Of a stretch of DNA of 64,000 nucleotides, positions 10,435-18,405 are shown piece after piece. A model generated the notes under the pieces. That model had not been told where the DNA came from, did no database searches, and saw nothing but the letters and a program-made list of their open reading frames with translations. Origin of the DNA: Ostrinia nubilalis. Its lineage: Eukaryota; Arthropoda; Insecta; Lepidoptera; Crambidae. A program made the position numbers and the translations under genes. The stretch is from assembly GCF_963855985.1 (NCBI RefSeq), contig NW_026973572.1, forward strand, positions 62,001-126,000. Reading direction: 5' to 3'. Positions within the stretch are counted from its first letter, which is position 1; each line of letters starts with the position of its first letter.

Positions 10435-11207
10435 GGCGCCTAGCATTCGCTCGAGAGCCATTGCAACAGCCAGACGTTCGCGCGCGCGTCTATCGTTCCC
10501 TCTGCTGCATTGCACAGAGTCCCTAGCGAATAGCTATCCAGATTGTTCCCACTAACCTTGACTGTTCGACTCTGGCTTGATTCGATACCTCGATAACTCG
10601 GTCGGTGATCTAATTGTCGATTCGAGACGTTCTATCGTTGATAGCCTACCGGTTCTCGTCCTTACCGAGTAGTGCATGCGATACTCATTCCCGACCTGCG
10701 GTAGCAATCCTGCTGCCACCCTTCCTGAACTTCACACCCCCTCGCCACGTAGGTCCAACGCCTTTCCCCTGTGGTCGCGCTCACCTGAGGGCTTCGGCCT
10801 CTGGCTCGAGCTAATCGGATCACATCCTACCCCCCTAGTTATAAGTATCCAGACTAACACTCGCTAAACCTCGCACAGGGCGCCGCCCCTCTCGCGGATA
10901 CGTAAACTAGTCTCGGGACGCGAACCGGGCGCGTCGCTATCCCTCTTGTCATAGTAGATTTGCAATTGTGGAATAACTTGCTCATTATTTAAATAATAGT
11001 AATTTAGAATCAGTGAAACTAGAATAAGTAAACTATTGTGGAACCTGAATTATAAAGTGCCATTGTGTTATTGATTGTGCGTTTCCTTGGTCGAATATCC
11101 CTGTAGGCATCCTGGATAGGTACACATCCCTCATCGCAGAAGGCGAACTGGGACTTAGTACTAAACAGCGGGGTGTCAGACTGAGCTAGCTAAGACGCCC
11201 CGTTGCA
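10435..11207 (+). repeat. LTR-A fragment (Gypsy-like LTR, 5'-truncated)
   Basis: This stretch matches, in opposite orientation, the solo LTR at 50232-51122. Both end in GACGCCCCGTTGCA and share stretches such as CTAGCTAAGACGCCCCG and GGGCGCCGCCCCTCTCGCGG. By eye they agree over roughly 770 bases with many substitutions. The first ~120 bases of the LTR are missing; the Jockey poly(A) takes their place. No coding sequence follows at 11208, so this is an LTR remnant and not an element 5' end with gag. Confidence 0.8.
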
Positions 11208-12130
11208 AACATTTAGCTTAATATTATTTCTAAGTTATTCAGAAAATATTCGAGATTTAAGTTATGAGCGATATAATAAAATTAACAGTTATTTTGATTT
11301 AATTATGGATAATAAATATTAAAACAGGTTTACAGCACTTTTAAAAATATTTGGTTACAATTTATGTTTAGTACATAAATATCTTTTTAATAATTTGAAG
11401 CTGTGTAAAAGATGTAAATAGTAATAAACTACTTATAATAAATTAATTATTACCATTTACTTAGAAGACAATAATATTTTATGGCTTAAATTAGTAAATT
11501 AAATTACCTATATTATTATAGGTAATAATAATATAATTATACGTATTATTTGTGGATTGCTATTTATTTACTTATTTAATGATTTTTAAAATGAAAAGTA
11601 TTTTATGAGTAAGTAACTTTATTATGTTTTTTAAAGGTATGCACTATTTTTTCTGAGTAATTTAAACTCGAATTGTGTTTAAAATTTTGGATAAAAAATT
11701 TCTTAGTAAAAATAAAACAGAAAATTTTGACACCACAACGACGATAACGTAATAATAAATACGAATAACGGATGGCATAGTGACTTGGTTTCTAAGAGTC
11801 TGGGGTTCGATTCGAACAGACTTAGTATTATTAATATTTGTAGTATTGTATGTATTATTAGTAGTATTATTAGTATAGTATTTAATTTTCCAATTTAATA
11901 GGCATCCACTACGTAACAGTTTAGCAGAAGAGATTGCTTATAATCATGTAAATCTTGTAAATAATAATTTTAAGATGTTATTGCTCCCTGATCTGTTACA
12001 ATCTAGGATTTTATGGATAATAAAGAAGTAAGTACGTTGATATTTCAAATCAAAACAACTTCTTCTGTGCCGCTCCCGCGCCGCCGCCGCTCCCGCCCCG
12101 CTGCCCGCTAAACTCGAGGCTGAGGCCTAA
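11208..12130. other. AT-rich non-coding stretch with a SINE head
   Basis: No gene was seen in these 920 bases. They are strongly AT-rich with simple TAT/ATT runs near 11840-11880. The one structured part is a tRNA-like RNA polymerase III promoter at 11774-11810, listed separately. Confidence 0.6.
11768..11835 (+). repeat. tRNA-derived SINE head (remnant)
   Basis: TGGCATAGTGA resembles an A box and GGTTCGATTC, about 32 bases later, a B box of RNA polymerase III. The flanks do not close into a tRNA acceptor stem, so this is a SINE-type remnant and not a tRNA gene. The tail is AT-rich simple sequence (TATTATTAG type). Confidence 0.45.
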
Positions 12131-12370
12131 GGGCTCCTGCACACGACGCTGCCACCGCGCCGCCGCCGCGCCGTCGCAACGCCGCTACACTGTTCATACG
12201 CACCGAGTAAAACCGCCTCCGCGCCGCCACCGCGCCAACAAAGCATAATTTCGCGCGCGGCGCGGCGGCTAGGCTGCGCGGCAGCGGTGTTCACGCGGCG
12301 CGTATAAACAGTGCAAAGGCGCGGCGACGGCGCGGCGGCGGCGCGGTAGCGGCGTCGTGTGCATCAGCGC
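12131..12370. mobile_element. GC-rich MITE with ~48-bp TIRs
   Basis: A GC-rich island in AT-rich DNA. The left end GGCTCCTGCACACGACGC and the inverted right end (GCGCTGATGCACACGACGC on the other strand) continue into matching CCGCGCCGCCGCCGCGCC runs, giving TIRs of about 48 bp. Flanking TAA (12128-12130) and TTA (12371-12373) could be a decayed TWA duplication, as in PIF/Harbinger. No coding capacity. Confidence 0.65.
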
Positions 12371-12437
12371 TTACGAAAGTTTTCCAAAATGTTGATGTAT
12401 GTTGACCAAATGTTCTAAACGTCAAGGGAATCACATG

Positions 12438-12468
<31 letters not shown>

Positions 12469-12550
12469 GATAGGAGGCAAACGAGCAAACGGATCACCTG
12501 ATGGTAAGTGATTACCGTCGCCCATAGACACCCGCAGACCCAGGGGCGAT
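12438..12550 (-). repeat. Poly(T)-headed dispersed repeat (reverse-oriented retroposon 3' end)
   Basis: A 27-base T run (12438-12464) is followed by GTGATAGGAGGCAAACGAGC and GATCACCTGATGGTAAGTGA. This motif string is one I associate with retroposon 3' ends in Lepidoptera (recollection, not searched). Read on the minus strand it ends in poly(A), as a LINE or SINE tail should. Confidence 0.5.
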
Positions 12551-13220
12551 AAAATGTATAAAAGATAGTAAATTTTAAAATAAATTGCACTAAATTTCCT
12601 TTAAATTGCAATAGCTTAAGTTCTACAAAAATGTACAGTTTTCGTTGCCTTGAATTTTCAAAAATGAATTTTTTTCTGGGCTACCCTGTAAAACAATATA
12701 CACGAAGTTGTGGAGAGATGGTGCTCGTGCTAGGCTCCGAAGATCCTGTGTTACTTAAGAGTTTTTTATTTTATTTTTATTGAAACGCTATTGGAACATT
12801 TTAAAATTCATGATCACATAAGTACCTAAGTATATATTACAGTGCGTTTATTAATCGTTTATTTATATATGGATTGTGTAGGTATACGTATAATTATATT
12901 TTTTTTTCCTGTAAAAAAAATTTGCTAAATTTGCCGCCCCTCTAAATCTGCCGCCCTAGGCACTGGCCTACTTGGCCTATTGGTAAATCCGCCACTGGCT
13001 CGGCTCGTCCACGGCACGCGTCGATCGGGTTCGCTGCGTGACGTCACCTATTGTCTCCGCGGAGCCCGGCCGCCGCACAGCTGATCGTGCTTGCCGACCG
13101 GTTTTTTCAACTCGTCGTGCAATCAGCTGGACTACGAAGCGAGGAGCGTATCGTATGCAATTTTGTTAACTTAAATAATAATTTCTAACATCATTTAGCT
13201 TTCTGATTAATTTTATCGCA
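12551..13220. other. Non-coding stretch ahead of BEL-2 gag
   Basis: No gene seen. A dispersed-repeat motif, GCACTGGCCTACTTGGCC followed by TTGGTAAATCCGCCACTGG, lies near 12960-13000. After it, the GC-rich 13001-13130 stretch and the AT-rich 13140-13220 stretch probably are BEL-2 leader. No LTR with a partner copy could be recognised here, so the BEL-2 5' LTR appears lost or too diverged. Confidence 0.5.
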
Positions 13221-13768
13221 ATGTCTATCGAAACGCAAACTCCTATAGATTTGAAATCTCTTCTAGTAAAGCGTAGCAATATTAAAGGACGGTTAACTAA
13301 ATTTAAAAATCATGTAGAATCTTTGCAATCTTTAGAAAATGTTTCTGAATTTGAAACCAACAAACTTGCGATGAAATTATCCAGGATTGAAGCCTTGTTT
13401 GTTGAATTTGACGAGTTGCAAAATCAAATAGAATCTTTTAGTGAAGGTAATCGAGAACAGGAGTTAACTATTCGCGATGTTTTTGAACAAGACTTCGATC
13501 ATTATGTTTGTATTGCTCAGGATTTGATAAAGGCGAATTCACCTTCTAAAATACCTATGTTTGCATCATGTCCATCGAATGATTCAAATCATAAACAACA
13601 TTCTAACTGTCATAATGGTGGCCAATGTAGATAATGAAACACTTGGTTTCAAATTGCCAATCATTAAAATTCCCAATTTCGATGGTACCTATTTTAAATG
13701 GTTGGAGTTTAAGGAAACTTTCAGCTCATTAATTCATGAAAATACACAAATCAAAAATATTTATAAAG
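13221..13768 (+). pseudogene. BEL-2 gag N-terminus, frameshifted
   Basis: ATG at 13221 starts MSIETQTPIDLKSLLVKR, then SNIKGRLTKFKNHVESL, matching the start of BEL gag proteins (compare KRGSIKGRLTLFVKFVNY of BEL-4). The frame ends at 13634. The next conserved block (LPIIKIPNFDGTYFKWLEF, KETFSSLIHENTQIKNIY) continues in another frame from about 13600, so one indel lies near 13600. After codons for IYK the coding sequence is cut at about 13768 by an inserted transposon and resumes near 17319 with FHYLNSYLEGEAARVI. Gag forms the particle shell of these elements. Confidence 0.85.
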
Positions 13769-14499
13769 AACAATGGCAGGCATGGTACCCAGTAAAATTG
13801 AAGATGTACGGAGTTGATTTCTTGATATTATATACTCGATACTTGGACACTTATTTTACGTATTTTTATGATTTTCTACAACTTTCGAGAATAAAGAAAA
13901 CATAACTTTTGTTTTCATTTGAATATTGCTAACAAAACGCTTACCTGAATATGCAATAATAAAACGCAATAGGACCCTTTTCTTTAGGGCCGTAACCTAC
14001 AACTATTTTATTCAATCAGATAAATCGATTACCGATTAATTTACTTTACCAATTATTCAGATATCGACTTAAGATCTATAAAACCATTGATACAATCAAC
14101 AAAGTGAATATAATTATCGGTTTAGCTCTATTTATATGCATTTTTAATAATATATTATGCCAATTAGATTTATACGGAATAAATGGAGGCAATTGATTAT
14201 TATCGATTACTCCAATGTATCGTACATTGCATTACGTCAAGGTACGTCACGCGACTGACATACAAGTACAACAACTGTCAAATCAGTTCTTTGTTTACAT
14301 TCCATCGTTTGGTGGTTTTCCAAATGTTTCGTCTTCTCGGTGTGATCATAAAGTGCTGTTTATGGTATACCTACCTACTTGCAAAGTAAAGAACAGTCGA
14401 GTTGAGAGCACCCTATGCCTCCCCCTGTCTTTTCTTTAGTATTGTGATACTATCTTAGCGAAAGGATGCTTGTTTGTGTATTGTGATCTGTTTGTAACC

Positions 14500-14619
14500 A
14501 TGTCTCTTCTACGCTGCATCAACTGCGATATTCGAGTGACTCGAATTAGGCGGCATCTACTCCTGGAAGAGAGTGAGGCTCTTACAGAAGTTATGAGACT
14601 GTGAACATATCCAAAAGAG
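14500..14619 (+). pseudogene. Exon 1 of the CxxC-module transposon protein
   Basis: ATG at 14500 begins MSLLRCINCDIRVTRIRRHL. The exon contains CINC, then HLLLEESEALTEVM, and ends at an AG/GTAAGAG donor. A TGA after MRL at 14600 breaks the frame just before a segment that, shifted by one base, reads WTYPK, the same W-x-Y-P ending seen in exons 2 and 3. The exon matches the second half of exon 3 (CVNC, HLL, WIYP), so it is a repeat of the same zinc half-module. Function unknown. Confidence 0.5.
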
Positions 14620-14969
14620 GTAAGAGAAAGATTTCAAACTTCATTGTTTTAAAAGCAATAAAAACCGCTTTTCATCAGTTTTATCCTCAGTACGTTAGTA
14701 TTCAAAAATATTATAGTTATTACATTGGGAAATGTACAGATTGTCACCAATGGTTTATTGAAATATCCATTGTCGATAGAATGTATTTAATCCAATTCCA
14801 ATCATATCAAATGAGTTGACTGATCTTGGACTGAACATTTTATGAGCTAAAGATCTATTGACAAGTTATTTGGATGTAATTCACTACTGGACTGATTTCA
14901 CAAATCCTTTCTCGAAGATTTTTAGGCTAGTTATTTATGTATATCATCACTTCTCCTTTTTTGTTTCAG

Positions 14970-15200
14970 ATCACAAACACTGACTATTTGCCATGCCTCT
15001 TGGGAACTTGGAAATGCTCAAGTCACTGGAGCAAACATTGTTGAGAATCAAGAGAGGTTAATAAATTGGTCTTCACAATATTTGTGGAGGATGCGGCCGC
15101 TCGATTTTCAGTCAGTTCTCGCACAGTATTGAGAGAAACTCCTACAAATGAAGAAGGCCCAATAGTTGATATTATATCACAGTGGATATATCCAAGACAG
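14970..15200 (+). pseudogene. Exon 2 of the CxxC-module transposon protein (frame-broken)
   Basis: Preceded by a pyrimidine-rich TTTTTTGTTTCAG acceptor and followed by CAG/GTAAAT. The start (ITNTD, then CHASWELGNAQ in a shifted frame) parallels ITQSDQACTACWLRAQ of exon 3. The middle reads CGGCGRSIFSQFSH, and the end PIVDIISQWIYPRQ parallels INIIKSWIYPNN. No single frame spans the exon, so it has decayed. Its likeness to exons 1 and 3 is the main evidence that it was coding. Confidence 0.5.
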
Positions 15201-15469
15201 GTAAATGTAATACCATAATTGGCATATCTTAATTGGCTTTCGTTATTTAATTATACTATTGTTACACAAATGCGAAAACAGTAAATGGTGTATATGTAGT
15301 TTCTTAAGCAGTGGTTTTTAGACTGTTATTGTTTCACTGTATGTTTTCCGAACAAAATAAAATAAATAAATAAGTGTCTCTGTTCTGTGTGTCCGTACAA
15401 TAAATATGTCTTTATACCTATACGTTTTTTTAGAATAACTAGGATTTGATCTATATTGTTATGTTTTAG

Positions 15470-15685
15470 ATTACTCAAAGTGATCAAGCATGTACCGCAT
15501 GTTGGTTACGCGCTCAGAGAACTCTCCGTCGTCAGCAATTGGTTGATGAGGCCAGAAACATAAATGAAGAATTAACAACATGTGTCAATTGCAACAAAGA
15601 TTTGTTACATAGCAATGGCCACTTATTGAGAAACGAAGACGAAAATGTCATCAACATCATTAAAAGCTGGATATATCCTAATAAT
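15470..15685 (+). pseudogene. Exon 3 of the CxxC-module transposon protein (frame intact)
   Basis: A 72-codon exon between TTTTAG and AATAAT/GTAAGT, open throughout. It reads ITQSDQACTACWLRAQRTLR, a spacer, then CVNCNKDLLHSNGHLL and IIKSWIYPNN. The order CxxC ... WIYP ... SDxxCxxC across exon joins resembles a C4 zinc module of the ZAD type used in insect DNA-binding proteins (inference from cysteine spacing only). This is the best-preserved copy of the module. Confidence 0.6.
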
Positions 15686-15772
15686 GTAAGTACTTTAAGA
15701 AAGAAGAAAAAGGTCACTTTTGTTGAAAAATAATGTGAACATTGTCACTATTAAATGAATTTGTTTTTTTAG

Positions 15773-16102
15773 ATCAACCTCGTGGATAGTATTTGCCTTG
15801 GCAACTTGCAAATGAAGCAACACGGCAAGGTTCTGAGTCACCAGAGACTGCATCCCAACCGTTGCAGACAGATGACCCTCCTGACTCACATGAACTACAG
15901 GAAGATAATCATGAGGAGGCGTGCCATCATAGGATATTGTTGCAACTGTATTGTGGGTTTGAGGCCAGTAGGGTGTTGCTCACATGTGATGAGTATCGGA
16001 TGGTATTTAGCCTATGCTCGTCACTTAGACAATATATCACCACCTGCACAAGTGTTAGATGGAATTCTTGTAAGAAAAACATTGAATAAATCAGTATATT
16101 GA
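15773..16102 (+). pseudogene. Exon 4: C-terminus with SWIM-like zinc motif
   Basis: Follows a TTTTTTTAG acceptor. The 5' end (LVDSICLGNLQ) echoes the start of exon 2. One frame is glutamate/serine-rich (ESPETASQPLQTDDPPDSHE). The other, ending at 16102, contains CNC, then nine residues, then CSH in GYCCNCIVGLRPVGCCSHVM, followed by WYLAYARHLDNISPPAQVLD. CxC...CxH is the SWIM zinc-finger pattern seen in Mutator-like and related transposases. The switch of frames near 15930 suggests that the central catalytic part was deleted. Function inferred from motifs only. Confidence 0.55.
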
Positions 16103-16290
16103 TTTTAACTTTTGTTTTTATTTATTAAACTTCTTGATAGCATTATTATGTTGACTTGAATAAAAGTTCCCCATTAAAGCCTTGTCTATTTTACAAGCTT
16201 TATATTGACTTCACTTGTTAGTATGTGTGGGACAAATCTTGCAACTGAATTTAAGACCACTTCTTCTCAACCGATTAAGCTGAAATTTGG

Positions 16291-16448
16291 TATACTTATG
16301 TAAGTACGATGACAATGCAATGTTATGGTATCATTGAGCTGGTCTGATGATGGTGTCAGGAGACGGCCATATACTTATGTAAGTACGATGACAATGCAAT
16401 GTTATGGTATCATTGAGCTGGTCTGATGATGGTGTCAGGAGACGGCCA
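16291..16448. repeat. Perfect 79-bp tandem duplication
   Basis: Two identical 79-base units (16291-16369 and 16370-16448) start with TATACTTATGTAAGTACG and end with GGAGACGGCCA. The flanks (AACCGATTAAGCTGAAATTTGG before, TAGGAACTCC after) belong to a dispersed repeat that I associate with Lepidoptera. The lack of differences points to a recent local duplication. Confidence 0.85.
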
Positions 16449-16581
16449 TAGGAACTCCTAAACGAAACGGCGGAAACTTATCGAGTTTGGGTTCTTTGGA
16501 TTCGTCATCCCGAGCACTTTAGTGCTAAATGATGACCAAGCCCAGAGATTGAGATACAACTAAAAAGTGTAAAATAAAATT

Positions 16582-16838
16582 ATAATAAAAAAAAAACTTT
16601 TTTTTAAAACAAGCTTTATCCTGAAATGCAGTTGTACTAAAACGAAAAAAATAATTGTATGCTAGGTTCAAAGAATTTCGGAAGCTTGTAGCGCAAACAG
16701 AAAAAAAGAGGAATACATTCCATGCGCGCTACAAGCTTTCGAAATTCTTTGAACCTAGCATACAATTATTTTTTTCGTTTTAGTACAACTGCATTTCAGG
16801 ATAAAGCTTGTTTTAAAAAAAAGTTTTTTTTTAATTAT
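16582..16838. repeat. Large palindrome / foldback element, ~113-bp arms
   Basis: The left arm 16582-16694 and right arm 16726-16838 are inverted copies differing by only about one base (GGAAGC versus GAAAGC context), separated by a 31-base loop. The arms run from AAAAAAACTTTTTTTTAAAA through AAGCTTTATCCTGAAATGCA to GCTTGTAGCGC. It has no coding capacity and is probably a foldback MITE. Confidence 0.85.
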
Positions 16839-17318
16839 AATTATGAATGTGTATAAATAATAATCTTTAGAAAAATAAAGAATATCTCTTGTTTAGGCGA
16901 GCACTCGCGATGCGTATTATCTAATGAGCATCAATCCAACAGAACAGTTAACTGCCTTTAAAATCATCCTGAATAAAAGATAAAACGATAATATTATTTT
17001 GATCACTTTTCGTTGTTTTAAACATTATTATTTTTTTCTGTCTGTATCAGTCAGATTAAACATGTCAAAAAATGACAATTGACATTTAAAACGTTTTGTT
17101 CTCCATGTTCAAGCGTTCTGTTAACCTTCAAAGCGTGTTGTTAACCTTGTTCCGTATTATCATAACATTGAATTTATCTTTTTATTCTTAAGTTGTAGAA
17201 ATATGGTATGATTACATTTTTTGTTGTATAAATCAAGACAAAGAAATTGGTAATATTTTCATTGTCCTACACTCCGTCTAAAGACGGTACCAACACTATA
17301 TAGGTTTTTGCCAATCTT
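16839..17318. other. Non-coding right part of the CxxC-module transposon
   Basis: No gene seen. AT-rich, with two close CGTTCTGTTAACCTT / GTGTTGTTAACCTTGTTCCG segments near 17110-17150. Ends with GGTACCAACACTATATAGG before BEL-2 gag resumes. Confidence 0.4.
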
Positions 17319-17449
17319 CTTTCATTATTTAAATTCATATTTAGAGGGTGAAGCCGCTCGCGTTATTTGCAACTTGGAAGTTACAGACAAAAATTATTGT
17401 CAAGCCTGGAACTTATTATGTGAAAGATTCGACAATAAAAGGCAATTAA
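17319..17449 (+). pseudogene. BEL-2 gag, middle segment
   Basis: Resumes gag with FHYLNSYLEGEAARVICNLE, then CQAWNLLCERFDNKRQL, the conserved LEGEA...W.LL..RF block of BEL gag proteins. It is cut after CAATTAA by the piggyBac-like MITE and continues at 18406. When one TTAA copy is retained the codons on both sides are in the same frame. Confidence 0.85.
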
Positions 17450-18405
17450 CCCTCGCTGTACGAGGTGGGGTGTGACACACCCCAGTCCTTTAAAAATCGC
17501 CATAATTTTAAAAAATTGCAAGAGCTGAATTTGAAATTCTCAGTAGCTGGAATTATGGCGCTGCTGCTTCGATCAGCGTTGCAAAATCAGTCCAACGGTG
17601 ACTACCATCTGAGTTACATGCCTTTAATGTGCGTGTGGGTATCACATACCCCACCTGGTACGGGACGTTGTTAAAAAATTTCAAAAATAATCTAACAGTT
17701 TTGGTGTAATTTGTATATTTTTAGCTTTGTTAATTGAATAAAAATTCAAAACAAATAATATTTTTCGTGATTTTTACGGTATCTGAAATTTTCAAGCACT
17801 TTTAGTCAAATGAGATGACTTTTAGTGCGGATCTGGAAGTTTAGTACTGAGATCCGAAGATGAATGTGAACATACACTTATGGGCTACAATTTATACTTG
17901 GTGATACAATTTATGGGCTACTGAAAAGGAATAACATATTTTATAAATAAATAAAATTGTTACGCTCCCATTTTATGCATTGAGCATACTCATTTTCTTT
18001 CTTCAGAATTGTGGTAAATTGAAAACCGATGATCAAAATAAATTTATACCCTTCCAGTTTTTAATTTACTTTTAAATTATAAGTAAATATCTTGTACTTT
18101 GTTAAATAAAAACGGTTGTCATAATTAAAGGCACTAATTAAAAATTATACATAAGAAACTGATTCCTAAATTACAAGAACAACGGAAATTGTGTGTTTTT
18201 GTTTTTTTATGATAAAAATGTTATAATACATATTTTCAGCTCAGAGTTTTTCATAGACCTAATTAGCATACGTAAATAATCAATATTAAATATTAAAATC
18301 CACCTAAAAAAATGTTCAATGAAAATTTTATCACTTTGTATACTGGGGTATGTCATACCCCACCTGGTACGGGACGTAACTTTTAGTCACCTGGTACACG
18401 GAGGG
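17450..18405. mobile_element. piggyBac-like MITE (TTAA target site)
   Basis: Flanked by TTAA at 17446-17449 and 18406-18409. The ends are CCCTCGCTGTACGAGG and, inverted, CCCTCCGTGTACCAGG. The TTAA duplication and CCCT start are the signature of piggyBac elements. Internal near-palindromes (GGGGTGTGACACACCCC at the left, GGGGTATGTCATACCCC at the right) and the repeated CCACCTGGTACGGGACGT motif (near 17650 and 18358) lie inside. No transposase frame; 956 bp long. Confidence 0.88.

Larger units (their letters stand above)
13769..17318 (+). mobile_element. Decayed spliced DNA transposon with CxxC zinc modules and a SWIM-like motif
   Basis: Inserted in BEL-2 gag; the gag codons rejoin almost base to base across it (TATAAA then TTTCATTAT). 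The ends GAACAATGGCA and TGCCAATCTTC look weakly inverted, but I could not prove a TIR or TSD. Inside are at least four exon-like segments with good splice signals (14500-14619, 14970-15200, 15470-15685, 15773-16102), then a duplicated 79-mer and a large palindrome. The protein carries zinc-binding features but the middle of any transposase is missing, so this is a non-autonomous or dead copy. The superfamily is not certain. Confidence 0.6.

Noticed and set aside
12060..12360. GC-rich island as a CpG-island promoter of a host gene
   Set aside because: It is mostly a MITE with GC-rich inverted ends, and no coding sequence follows.
14183..14439. Small overlapping frames upstream of exon 1
   Set aside because: No start context or motif; more likely promoter/5' leader of the transposon gene.
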